Source: an archaeon (GTDB lineage: Archaea; Nanobdellota; Nanobdellia; Woesearchaeales; JAHJEM01). Taken from it: 13,297 bases of DNA. Both the position numbers and the translations under genes were made by a program. A model generated the notes under the pieces. It was not told the DNA's origin, searched no databases, and saw only the letters and a program-made list of their open reading frames with translations. The stretch spans positions 1 to 13,297 of the forward strand of contig JAGVFV010000133.1 of NCBI GenBank assembly GCA_020057445.1. The letters are read 5' to 3'. Shown here in pieces: positions 6,044 to 13,031 of this stretch (positions within the stretch are counted from its first letter, which is position 1; every line of letters starts with the position of its first letter).

Positions 6044-6950
6044 AAATAAAAGAATCATGCTCCCTGAGATGGACTCTGAGACCGTCAAGAAGGAGATCAG
6101 CGACTTCATCATAGACATCGTCAAAGGATCCCACGCCACAGGATGCGTGATCGGCCTCTCAGGAGGAGTTGACAGCACGACGACCGCGGCGCTTATCAAA
6201 TACGCATTCGACACTTACAACGCACAACATGATGACAAGTTCGAACTTGTCGCATACCTCCTCCCATCGCACATCAGCAGCAGTAGGGACACAGAAGACG
6301 GCATCAAGGTCGCAGAGCGCCTTGGCATACGCTATGAGATCCTCCCCCTCGACGCACTCCTTGCCGCATACGCGACGACAAACCCTGAAGCGCTATCCTC
6401 ACCATACGACAGAGGTAACCTGATCTCAAGGATACGCGCAAACATCCTCAACACGAAGGCAGCGACAGAAAGGAAGGTCCTTGCAGGGACAGGAAACCGT
6501 GACGAGGACTACGGCATCGGGTACTACACGCTCTTTGGCGACGGGGCAGTCCACATGAGCCCTATAGGAGGGCTATCGAAACGCCTGGTGCGGCAGATGG
6601 CGGCGCACCTCGGATTCGCCGACCTTGCCAATCGCGAACCGACGGCAGGCCTTGAGGCAGGACAGACCGACTTTCGAGACCTCGGATACCGCTATGACAT
6701 CGTCGAACTTGTCAGCGAAGGCATTGATCAGGGATTGCGGCCGCAGGAACTTGCCAGCCATCCGCAGCTGCTGCCGCTGATATCGCGGCAGATCAAGGAA
6801 TACGCATCAGCCTATGGCTCTTCAAAATTCATCACATCGGACGAGGTCATACAGGACATCATGAGAAGGAAGGACATCGCACAACACAAGGTAAAGATCA
6901 TCCATCCGCCGACGCCATCAATCACCCTCACCTACAGAGGTGACGCATGA
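6033..6950 (+). CDS. nadE: Ammonia-dependent NAD synthetase
   Basis: Protein of 305 aa. It converts nicotinate adenine dinucleotide plus ATP and ammonia into NAD. The PP-loop SGGVDS (43-48) binds ATP pyrophosphate. GTGNRDEDYGIGYYTLFGDG and then the PIGGLSKRLVR region match the NadE core, and PTAGLEAGQTD matches the conserved P-T-A-x-L-x-x-G-Q-T-D. There is no N-terminal nitrilase domain, so free ammonia, perhaps that released by PncA, is the donor. The ATG at 6033 is chosen over upstream in-frame starts because AGGTGG precedes it and the family begins about here. It overlaps pncA by 11 bases and the following Nudix gene by ATGA. Confidence 0.9.
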   Translation: MKTENKRIMLPEMDSETVKKEISDFIIDIVKGSHATGCVIGLSGGVDSTTTAALIKYAFDTYNAQHDDKFELVAYLLPSHISSSRDTEDGIKVAERLGIRYEILPLDALLAAYATTNPEALSSPYDRGNLISRIRANILNTKAATERKVLAGTGNRDEDYGIGYYTLFGDGAVHMSPIGGLSKRLVRQMAAHLGFADLANREPTAGLEAGQTDFRDLGYRYDIVELVSEGIDQGLRPQELASHPQLLPLISRQIKEYASAYGSSKFITSDEVIQDIMRRKDIAQHKVKIIHPPTPSITLTYRGDA

Positions 6951-7405
6951 CTCACTTCGAAAATCCCATCCCCGCGACCGATGCCATAATCCTCTATGCG
7001 AACGGGAAAAAAGAAGGCATCGTCCTCATCGAGCGGGGAAACGAGCCATACGGACTCGCGCTCCCCGGTGGATTCGCAGAAAAATGGATATCCTATGAGG
7101 ACAATGTCATCAAGGAGGTGAAGGAGGAGACGAATCTCGAATTTGTCCTGGAGAGTCCAGAGCATCCGCTCTGCGTGCATTCCCATCCGAGAAGAGACCC
7201 TCGAGCCCACATCACCTCGACATTCTATGTCGGAAGAGGAAGTGGGACGCTTCGGGCTGGCGATGACGCACGCGACGCGCGACTGTATACCATCGATGAG
7301 ATCATCAGCCTTCTCGGCAAAAATGCATTCGCGTTTAGGTCGCACGAGCGCGCACTTAAAGACTATCTCACGAGAGAAGGCCATTTGCGGAGGGAGTCTG
7401 CATGA
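6947..7405 (+). CDS. Nudix hydrolase, ADP-ribose pyrophosphatase type
   Basis: Protein of 152 aa. The layout ALPGGFAEK, a helix ending KEVKEETNLE, then HSHPRRDPRAHITSTFYV is that of archaeal ADP-ribose pyrophosphatases, which split ADP-ribose to AMP and ribose-5-phosphate. R-D-P-R-x-H and the later DDARDARLY are typical. The Nudix box is altered: the first Glu is Ile (EKWIS), the Arg of REVxEE is Lys, and the final Gly is Asn. The two metal-binding Glu of KEVKEE are kept, so activity may be lowered rather than lost. It starts in an ATGA overlap with nadE, with GGTG upstream. It could clear the ADP-ribose that would release NrtR. Confidence 0.8.
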   Translation: MTHFENPIPATDAIILYANGKKEGIVLIERGNEPYGLALPGGFAEKWISYEDNVIKEVKEETNLEFVLESPEHPLCVHSHPRRDPRAHITSTFYVGRGSGTLRAGDDARDARLYTIDEIISLLGKNAFAFRSHERALKDYLTREGHLRRESA

Positions 7406-8034
7406 GCCTCGGACGCGTCGGCCTCATCGGACGATGGAAGCCGCTCCATAACGGAGGCGCCATTCTCCTCGACTATGCCTGCAGGCTCGCAGAGGAGGTC
7501 ATCATCGGCATCGGCAGCAGCAACAGCGACGGTTCGGTCCAGAAGTACAACGCAAGGAACCCCTTCACTCCTGAAGAGACGAAAGGGATGATCGACGCAT
7601 ACCTCTCGCCAAGGCATGCGAACTACAGGACGCTCTTCATCCCAGACTACGGGCATATGCCTGGAAATAGCGACGGGATGAGATGGAAAGAGCACGCCAT
7701 CTCTGCCTTTGGCCCTCTTGATCATTTCATCACCGGGAATGCGTATGTCGCAAAACTCCTTCAGAAGGAGTATGACATCATCCCTCCTTGGACAATCATC
7801 CCGAAAGAGGAGCAGTTCCCTCTTCGCGCGACAGAAGTCAGGATCGCGATCGCAAAAGGTGACGCATGGAAGAATCTCGTACCGAAAGAAGTGGCCGCCT
7901 ATATCTTGCACCACAAACTGGACGAAAGATTGAGAAGGGAATTCGGCCTTGAGACTCTCCTGCATCTCATGGGAACAGCGTATGACAAAGAAGAGAATGG
8001 ACAGCAGGAGCAGGAGCATACCTACGAAAGATGA
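7402..8034 (+). CDS. nadM: Nicotinamide/nicotinate mononucleotide adenylyltransferase, NadM-like
   Basis: Protein of 210 aa, a nucleotidyltransferase of the archaeal NMNAT family. It should join ATP and nicotinate (or nicotinamide) mononucleotide to give the dinucleotide. The nucleotide motif GRWKPLHNGG (10-19), EVIIGIGSSNS, RNPFTPEET, the FITGNAYV strand and ATEVR (the ISSTEVR equivalent) followed by a helix and LVPKEVAAYI are all in family order. The oddity: the ATP-binding H-x-G-H reads H16-N-G-G19, so the second catalytic His is Gly. The C-terminal 40 residues are an extra charged tail. GGAGGGAG lies 6-12 bases before the ATG, which overlaps the previous stop. It supplies the step between pncB and nadE, otherwise absent from the operon. 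Confidence 0.82.
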   Translation: MSLGRVGLIGRWKPLHNGGAILLDYACRLAEEVIIGIGSSNSDGSVQKYNARNPFTPEETKGMIDAYLSPRHANYRTLFIPDYGHMPGNSDGMRWKEHAISAFGPLDHFITGNAYVAKLLQKEYDIIPPWTIIPKEEQFPLRATEVRIAIAKGDAWKNLVPKEVAAYILHHKLDERLRREFGLETLLHLMGTAYDKEENGQQEQEHTYER

Positions 8035-8041
8035 GGGCAAG

Positions 8042-8830
8042 ATGAAAACGACAACCGGCACGATCGGCAACTACCGCATCATCAAGCAGATCTCAGAAGG
8101 GGGATTTGGGCGGATCTTCCAGGCAGAGCACGTCCTCCTCGAGGAATACGCCTGCCTCAAGCAGAACATCCACGACACAAAACAAGATGCCGAACTCTTG
8201 AGGAAAGAGGCGCAACTGCTCTGGAGGCTTTCCGACCACCACTCGATCCCTACCGCGAAGGATTTCTTCCTCATCGGGACGAACAATGCGGTCATGGTCA
8301 TGAACTACATCGAGGGCAAGACTCTCGAGGAAGTTGTCGCATCGAACGGACGCATGTACGCTGAAGACGCCTGCCGGGTGACCGAGAGGCTCCTCTCCGC
8401 GATCTACTATTGCCACTTCAATGGCATCATCCATTCTGACATCAAGCCGGAAAACATCTTCGTCGAGTACCAGAAGGCAGAACTCGACATCAAGCTCATC
8501 GACTTCGGACTTGCAGCAGAAAGGCCGAACCATGCCACAAAGCCGGTCGGCTACACAGAAAAATACGCAGCCCCAGAAATCATCAACGGAAACCCACCCA
8601 TACCTGAGACAGACATCTACGGCGCAGGGATAGTGCTCCTACGATCGCTTGGAGGGAGCGTGGAAGCGAAGACATACCCGAAAGACACGCCTCCCGCAGT
8701 CATCGCCTACTGCGACAGGATGCTTCGTTACGATCCAAGAGAGCGGCCCACGTGGGAAAAAGACAACCCCCTCACACTCCTAGGAGACACACGCATGAAA
8801 GCCTTCGGAAGAAGGCACAGAAACGGATAG
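8042..8830 (+). CDS. Hanks-type Ser/Thr protein kinase, single domain
   Basis: Protein of 262 aa, only a kinase domain without membrane or sensor regions. Visible elements: Gly loop SEGGFG (18-23), the ATP-binding K40 (ACLK), helix-C E56, catalytic loop HSDIKPEN (131-138; D133, N138) with Ser in place of the usual Arg of HRD, DFG (154-156), APE (177-179) and DIYGAG (191-196). It should be an active cytoplasmic kinase, and a loop without HRD Arg often does not need activation-loop phosphorylation. The ATG at 8042 is chosen because the domain begins at once and GAGGG lies upstream; the gap to nadM is 7 bases. The VWA-domain gene follows, a pairing also known from Ter-type stress modules (kinase, phosphatase, VWA), but no phosphatase is seen here. 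Confidence 0.88.
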   Translation: MKTTTGTIGNYRIIKQISEGGFGRIFQAEHVLLEEYACLKQNIHDTKQDAELLRKEAQLLWRLSDHHSIPTAKDFFLIGTNNAVMVMNYIEGKTLEEVVASNGRMYAEDACRVTERLLSAIYYCHFNGIIHSDIKPENIFVEYQKAELDIKLIDFGLAAERPNHATKPVGYTEKYAAPEIINGNPPIPETDIYGAGIVLLRSLGGSVEAKTYPKDTPPAVIAYCDRMLRYDPRERPTWEKDNPLTLLGDTRMKAFGRRHRNG

Positions 8831-8861
8831 CAACAAAGAAGCAACAGCAGCGAACAAGCAG

Positions 8862-8925
8862 ATCCGTTGAGCGGATACTGCTTTGCAAAACAAGAGAGCT
8901 TCGATCTAGCGATAGCTCTCGGAGG
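8862..8925 (+). promoter_or_regulatory. Two hairpins abutting the ribosome site of the VWA gene
   Basis: ATCCG (8862-8866) and CGGAT (8872-8876) form a 5-bp stem with loop TTGAG. GAGAGCT-TCG (8894-8903) pairs with CGA-T-AGCTCTC (8910-8920), a 10-bp stem with one bulged T and loop ATCTAG. GGAGG (8921-8925) follows the stem immediately. This 103-base gap is the largest inside the operon, which otherwise runs on overlaps. Likely roles are mRNA processing, stability or control of VWA translation. Confidence 0.5.
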
Positions 8926-8933
8926 AAAGAACC

Positions 8934-9920
8934 ATGTACAGCTGGGGACCAGACACCTCTGAATTCAGAGGAAAAAAGAAATACAATTACGACTCGGCAA
9001 GAAGCCCGTACCTCGACTCGTTAAAGTCGGCAGCAGACAAGAAGGGGCCGCGCACCTATACAAGGCGCGCTGCGCCTGGAAAACTCGTCGATCCGAGAGG
9101 TAAAGAGATCGCGAGCGAGAGCGAGAACCCGCTCATCGTCGCAGTTGACGTGACTGGATCGATGGCGACCGCACCAGGAGAGTTCTTCGATCGGGCGCCT
9201 TTGCTCTACCAGACCCTCTCCCAGTACAAGACAGACCTTGAGATCTGCTTTGGCGCGATTGGGGATGCGAACTGCGACAACTACCCCCTGCAAGTCAACA
9301 GCTTCGGAAAAGGGCTTGATCTCGAAGACCACATCAAGGCCATCGGCTGCGAAGGAGGAGGAGGCGGGCAGATCAGTGAGAGCTACGAGCTTTTCGGCTA
9401 TTTCATCCAGAACCATTGCAAGACGCCAAAGGCAAAGAGCCCCTTCCTCTTCATCTACGGGGATGAGAAGTTCTACAACAACGTCGACCCTGACCAGGTG
9501 GCGCATTACATCGGGGACAAGATGCAAGGTAGCCAAGACTCAGAGGCAATATGGAAAGGGCTCCTGCAGAGATTCAACCTCTACTTCCTGCAGAAGGAGT
9601 ATGGCGACGGCAATCCCTCCATCACACGGGAAGTGAAAGCGCATTGGGCAGCAGCAATCGGACCGCAACGCATCATCGACGTGCCAAGCCCTGAACGGGC
9701 AGTCGACGTCATCATGGGCATTGCGGCAAAGACCTGGGGAAAGTTCGGGGACTTCAAGGACAACCTTGACTCGCGGCAGGACGACGATACGCTGAAAGAG
9801 AGCGTGTACGCCTCCATCCGCTTCGTCGGAGGGGACGACACGAAATCACGGACAACGACACGCACAAGCAGAAAGACAAGATCGCTCAGCGAGATGTACA
9901 ACGACGCAAAAGGTCGTTGA
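8934..9920 (+). CDS. von Willebrand factor A domain protein
   Basis: Protein of 328 aa, cytoplasmic by appearance. Residues 66-270 look like a VWA domain with a metal site: DVTGSM (72-77, a D-x-T-x-S version of D-x-S-x-S), GDANCDN (110-116) and GGGGGQISES (141-150). FLFIYGDEKF is a core strand. The segment DVTGSMATAPGEFFDRAP followed by LLYQTLSQY is characteristic of a cytosolic VWA family rather than of integrins. The first 60 residues are basic and disordered, as is the Ser/Thr/Arg-rich end (TKSRTTTRTSRKTRS), a plausible substrate for the kinase encoded just upstream. The start has GGAGG 8 bases upstream. VWA proteins usually scaffold other proteins through metal; partners could be the small proteins downstream. 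The function is unknown. Confidence 0.82.
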   Translation: MYSWGPDTSEFRGKKKYNYDSARSPYLDSLKSAADKKGPRTYTRRAAPGKLVDPRGKEIASESENPLIVAVDVTGSMATAPGEFFDRAPLLYQTLSQYKTDLEICFGAIGDANCDNYPLQVNSFGKGLDLEDHIKAIGCEGGGGGQISESYELFGYFIQNHCKTPKAKSPFLFIYGDEKFYNNVDPDQVAHYIGDKMQGSQDSEAIWKGLLQRFNLYFLQKEYGDGNPSITREVKAHWAAAIGPQRIIDVPSPERAVDVIMGIAAKTWGKFGDFKDNLDSRQDDDTLKESVYASIRFVGGDDTKSRTTTRTSRKTRSLSEMYNDAKGR

Positions 9921-9931
9921 GGAGGAAAAAA

Positions 9932-10300
9932 ATGACAGATGAACCAAAAGATAAAGACATAGGGGAAGTGGCAAAAGAAGAGGTCTACTCGATCGTGACG
10001 ACCACCCGCGCCAAGTACTTCGGAAAGGTCCACAACAACGGCAAAGGCATCATCATCGAGTCAGCATACGAGGTCAAGACAGAGACCGACGCGCAGAGCC
10101 TTGCCAGGGGATTCATCAGAGGGCACCTGTACGGCGACAACAAGAAAATAGAGCTCTCAGACGCGCTCATCGAATCGGTGACAGACGCGCCTGACGAGAC
10201 ACGGATCGTGCGGACATACGAGGCGCTCATCCCTGAGGCGAAAAAGCGGGCGATCGGCATCATGACCTACAAGGCGCTTGAAGACCTGCTCTCAAAATAG
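9932..10300 (+). CDS. Small unknown protein B1 (paralogue of the gene at 10339)
   Basis: Protein of 122 aa, not recognised. GGAGG (9921-9925) lies 6 bases before ATG 9932 and right behind the VWA stop. Residues 19-31 read SIVTTTRAKYFGK, matching EVVTTTRATYLGY of the gene at 10339. Both then have a strand-rich middle and end in a helical, Lys/Leu-rich segment. No catalytic motif, signal or membrane helix is seen. TT followed by a T-R-x-x-Y/L-G pattern also recalls the TLGYATG block of the two small proteins at 4930-5405, though that resemblance is weak. It is the last gene before a T-tract. Confidence 0.7.
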   Translation: MTDEPKDKDIGEVAKEEVYSIVTTTRAKYFGKVHNNGKGIIIESAYEVKTETDAQSLARGFIRGHLYGDNKKIELSDALIESVTDAPDETRIVRTYEALIPEAKKRAIGIMTYKALEDLLSK

Positions 10301-10308
10301 ATATTCAA

Positions 10309-10328
10309 TTTTTTTTATTTTTTTTATT
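10309..10328 (+). terminator. T-tract between the paired small genes, probable partial terminator
   Basis: Eight T, an A, eight T, an A and two T follow the TAG stop at 10300 by 8 bases. U-tracts of this kind terminate archaeal RNA polymerase. No new TATA box is evident before the next gene, so it is likely to be a leaky internal terminator that lowers expression of the pyruvate-kinase-like and NAD kinase genes. Confidence 0.55.
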
Positions 10329-10338
10329 GGAGGATACC

Positions 10339-10701
10339 ATGAACAAACAAGACGACCTGGAACAGCGGCTTGAAGTCGTCACCACGACACGGGCGACATA
10401 CCTTGGCTATGTGCAGGAAGAAGGAACAACATACCACCTGACAAAAGCGATGGTGCTGCCGCAAGAAGCGACTTCGGTATCGGAAATAGCGCTCGAATAC
10501 TATGCCGAGAAAGCCAGGCGGAACCTGCACGATTATATCGTTCCCATGACTGCGGTTGAATCAAGGACCTATGACGCGCACATCGACCGCATGGTCCAAT
10601 CCTACACAGAACTTGCCAAAGTCGCAAACAGAGGGATCTACGGAAAGGCCAAAGCGACACGCCTAAGAAAATTCCTAAAGAATCTCGGAGGAGAAAAATG
10701 A
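10339..10701 (+). CDS. Small unknown protein B2 (paralogue of the gene at 9932)
   Basis: Protein of 120 aa, not recognised. GGAGG (10329-10333) lies 5 bases before the ATG at 10339. Residues 12-24 are EVVTTTRATYLGY, the signature shared with the gene at 9932, followed by a more helical middle (IALEYYAEKARRNLHDYI). The basic tail (KAKATRLRKFLKNL) could touch nucleic acid or an acidic partner. The stop overlaps the next gene by ATGA. The last LGGEK residues are encoded by the ribosome site of the next gene and may carry no functional meaning. Confidence 0.7.
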   Translation: MNKQDDLEQRLEVVTTTRATYLGYVQEEGTTYHLTKAMVLPQEATSVSEIALEYYAEKARRNLHDYIVPMTAVESRTYDAHIDRMVQSYTELAKVANRGIYGKAKATRLRKFLKNLGGEK

Positions 10702-11642
10702 TCACTGCAATAGTCACCATGCCACCCTACGCACCCTATATCGATGAAGTGTTGAAGCATCCTATCGTCTCAGGCATCAGGCTCAACACAGTCATGCCGG
10801 TGAAGAAGTCAGACACACTCTCTGACCTTGTTTCCCGTCTTCATGATATGAGCGAACGACGAGGAAAAAGGCTCTACATCGACCTCAAATGCAGGCAGCT
10901 TCGTGTCAAGACCTACGGCGTCCCGCCGTTTACCGAGATCGAGCTCACCCACAACATCTCCGTCAACACCCCGACCAAGGCATATTTCCACGACGGACGC
11001 GAGAGCGCGACCGTCCTTTCCGCCGAAGGGAACAGGCTCATCATGCTCGAAGGGCCAAAAAGCGTCGTCGGTCCAGGGGAGAGCATCAACATCCTCGACC
11101 CGAGCCTCATTGTCGACGGCTACTTCACCGAGAAGGACGAAGGATACATCGCCGCAGGCCTGAAGGCAGGATGCCACAGGTACATGCTCTCCTTTGTCGA
11201 ACAACAAGAAGACATCGATTTGCTCCGTGAAAAGGACCATGATGCAAGGCCAATCGCAAAGATCGAATCCCAGAAAGGATTGGAATTCGTCAGGAGAGCG
11301 TATGACTGGAAGGCACGGCTCATGGCTGCACGCGGAGACCTCTATGTCGAGTTGCAAAAACCCCATGAGATCATCACTGCAGAAGAGGACATCCTCAGGA
11401 AAGACAAGCATGCCATCGTCGCCTCACGAATATTCCCCTCGCTCTCAGACTCACTCGAGCCGTCCTGCGAGGACATCAACGGGGTCGACAACCTGCTTCG
11501 CATGGGATACCGCACCCTGATGCTTGGCGACGACATCTGCCAGGAGAGGGATTCCTGCATCTCAGCCCTCAACCTCCTTGAAGCTCTCGCCGCCAGATAT
11601 GAGAAACATTCAAAAATACTGCCGGTTTCCCTCTACTCATGA
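10698..11642 (+). CDS. Pyruvate-kinase-like TIM-barrel protein lacking the C-terminal domain
   Basis: Protein of 314 aa against about 450-480 for true pyruvate kinase. Barrel motifs are seen in order: GIRLNT (26-31, the R-x-N of the substrate site), YIDLKCRQLRV (60-70, like L-D-x-K-G-x-E-I-R), a B-domain-like beta insert (about 70-138), LSFVEQQEDI (164-173), KIE (188-190) and MAARGDLYVEL (209-219). E190 and D214 are the Mg ligands of the family. The C-terminal allosteric domain is missing. It could transfer phosphate on a phosphoenolpyruvate-like substrate, or be a binding protein. It starts in an ATGA overlap with GGAGGAG upstream, and its stop overlaps nadK, so the two are co-translated. 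A role in providing ATP or sensing glycolytic state for NADP synthesis is only a guess. Confidence 0.78.
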   Translation: MITAIVTMPPYAPYIDEVLKHPIVSGIRLNTVMPVKKSDTLSDLVSRLHDMSERRGKRLYIDLKCRQLRVKTYGVPPFTEIELTHNISVNTPTKAYFHDGRESATVLSAEGNRLIMLEGPKSVVGPGESINILDPSLIVDGYFTEKDEGYIAAGLKAGCHRYMLSFVEQQEDIDLLREKDHDARPIAKIESQKGLEFVRRAYDWKARLMAARGDLYVELQKPHEIITAEEDILRKDKHAIVASRIFPSLSDSLEPSCEDINGVDNLLRMGYRTLMLGDDICQERDSCISALNLLEALAARYEKHSKILPVSLYS

Positions 11643-12508
11643 TCACCATCGTCTTCAAGGAAAGCAGGTACGAGCTCTACCTGAAGAGCAATGACGAAGG
11701 AGAAAGGCAGGCGCTCTTGCAGGAATCAGACGGCCTTGCTAACCTTCTTGCAAAGCATGAATCGCATTACAGGTGCCTGGATGCAGTCATCGAAGCGGCA
11801 GAGGGCTTGGGCCTTGCCCACCAGGAGGTGACGAGATCAGACATCACAACGTTCAACGGAAGCAGCCTCATCATCCCTGTCGGCGGAGACGGCACATTCA
11901 TAGACGCATCCCACTACATCCTCAACAGGACACCAATACTCGGAGTAAATTCAAGCCCAGGAGTCAGTGCCGGCTTTTTCTGCTATACGACTGCATCGGG
12001 AATCACTGCCGCGCTTCGGGAAATGGAGACCTTGCCAAGGACCATCCTCTCGCGCATGCACATCGCCATCGACGGGAAAGACACCGCGCCCGCGATCAAC
12101 GATGTGATCCTTCGTCACATCCATCTCGGATCATCATGGTGGAACATCAAGGATGACCAGGAAGAGACGCTGTTCAAGTATCCCTACATGCTTATGGTCT
12201 CTACCCCTGGCGGATCCACAGGAGGAATGATTAATCTTGGAGGCGATATCGTACCTATCGGTTCCTCTCTCCTCCAGTATCGATTCGTCGGACTTCGCAA
12301 CGAACCAAGCAGATTCTCAGAACACCTTGACATCGCATCACGCACCAACCGTGGCGTCATGCAGATCGACGGCTACCACATCAGATACGATATCCATTAC
12401 GGGACAAAGCTCGAAATCGACCTCACAGGGCCTCCGCTCACCGTCATAGGAGACCTTGAAGAAAAACAGCGACAGCATGTTCTCAGCGGGAAGTATCTGC
12501 GCACCTGA
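11639..12508 (+). CDS. nadK: NAD kinase
   Basis: Protein of 289 aa that phosphorylates NAD to NADP using ATP or polyphosphate. The family motifs are present: VGGDGTF (81-87), the Asp of which is catalytic; NDV (154-156, the N-[ED] motif that binds nicotinamide ribose); and STPGGSTGG (188-196, usual form TPTGSTAY). The first 75 residues are an unusual N-terminal region with a helical YLKSNDEGERQ segment. GGDGT plus TPGGST make the assignment firm, though the sequence is divergent from standard NadK. It starts by ATGA overlap with the barrel-protein gene and has no clear ribosome site, so it depends on coupled translation. It ends the operon, with no T-tract seen after it. Confidence 0.86.
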   Translation: MITIVFKESRYELYLKSNDEGERQALLQESDGLANLLAKHESHYRCLDAVIEAAEGLGLAHQEVTRSDITTFNGSSLIIPVGGDGTFIDASHYILNRTPILGVNSSPGVSAGFFCYTTASGITAALREMETLPRTILSRMHIAIDGKDTAPAINDVILRHIHLGSSWWNIKDDQEETLFKYPYMLMVSTPGGSTGGMINLGGDIVPIGSSLLQYRFVGLRNEPSRFSEHLDIASRTNRGVMQIDGYHIRYDIHYGTKLEIDLTGPPLTVIGDLEEKQRQHVLSGKYLRT

Positions 12509-12587
12509 AAACAACTCCCAAAATGCAGGTCAAACGAAGACTGAGCAGTTAAACGAGGAAGAATAGCATGATATATGTTGAAATCCA

Positions 12588-12998
12588 TTACAACAGCATA
12601 TCGATAAAAAATTGCGTAGTATTAAGAAAATCATAATTTTCAAAATCACCCTTTTTTATCCATTTAAACTCATTTATTTTATGGTCTCTCATATTAGTCT
12701 TTCCTGATACATATTTGCAATTAAAACAAAAAACCAAAGTATGCATTTGGAATCGTTTATGCGTCCAAATACGAGAAAAACTTTTTGGGAACATATCCCT
12801 AATTTTAATCTTAAGTCCTGTTTCTTCAAGAATTTCTCTCTTTAAGGTTTTTTCAAGAGATTCGCCGAATTCATTTGTTCCACCCGGAAAATCCCACTTC
12901 AGATGAGCTTCTGGAACATCCGGATCATATCTTTGGCTAATCAAGTAATAATTACCTTTCTTAACCAAACCAAGAACAACTACTTTTGTTTTTTTCAT
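12588..12998 (-). CDS. Nudix hydrolase (MutT-like), AT-rich and probably acquired
   Basis: Protein of 136 aa with a perfect Nudix box: G40, E46, R54, E55, E58, E59, G61 (GGTNEFGES then KTLKREILEETGL). It cleaves nucleoside-diphosphate-linked compounds; the WDFPGG entry and short size suggest a MutT-like (d)NTP or dinucleotide hydrolase, but the substrate is not defined. Composition is strikingly different from the neighbouring operon: A/T-ending codons prevail (one 60-base line near 12601-12660 has about 14 G/C), versus about half G/C in the NAD genes. Together with the opposite strand and adjacent AT-rich spacer, this points to horizontal transfer or a different genomic island. It is the third Nudix protein in the window. 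Confidence 0.88.
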   Translation of the reverse strand: MKKTKVVVLGLVKKGNYYLISQRYDPDVPEAHLKWDFPGGTNEFGESLEKTLKREILEETGLKIKIRDMFPKSFSRIWTHKRFQMHTLVFCFNCKYVSGKTNMRDHKINEFKWIKKGDFENYDFLNTTQFFIDMLL

Positions 12999-13021
12999 AA
13001 TTAAACTTAATTAAATTTCAG

Positions 13022-13031
13022 TTAATATAAA
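13022..13031 (-). promoter_or_regulatory. TATA box of the AT-rich Nudix gene
   Basis: Minus-strand TTTATATTAA is centred about 29 bp before the ATG at 12998, consistent with a leaderless or near-leaderless transcript. The flanking sequence is very AT-rich, which weakens the call. Confidence 0.45.

Noticed and set aside
7363..8070. Long minus-strand ORF (235 aa) opposite the adenylyltransferase gene
   Set aside because: Antisense shadow: the plus-strand gene has family motifs and operon overlaps, while this ORF has none.
9021..9536. Minus-strand ORF (171 aa) opposite the VWA gene
   Set aside because: Shadow of the VWA reading frame, with no start signals or recognisable motifs.
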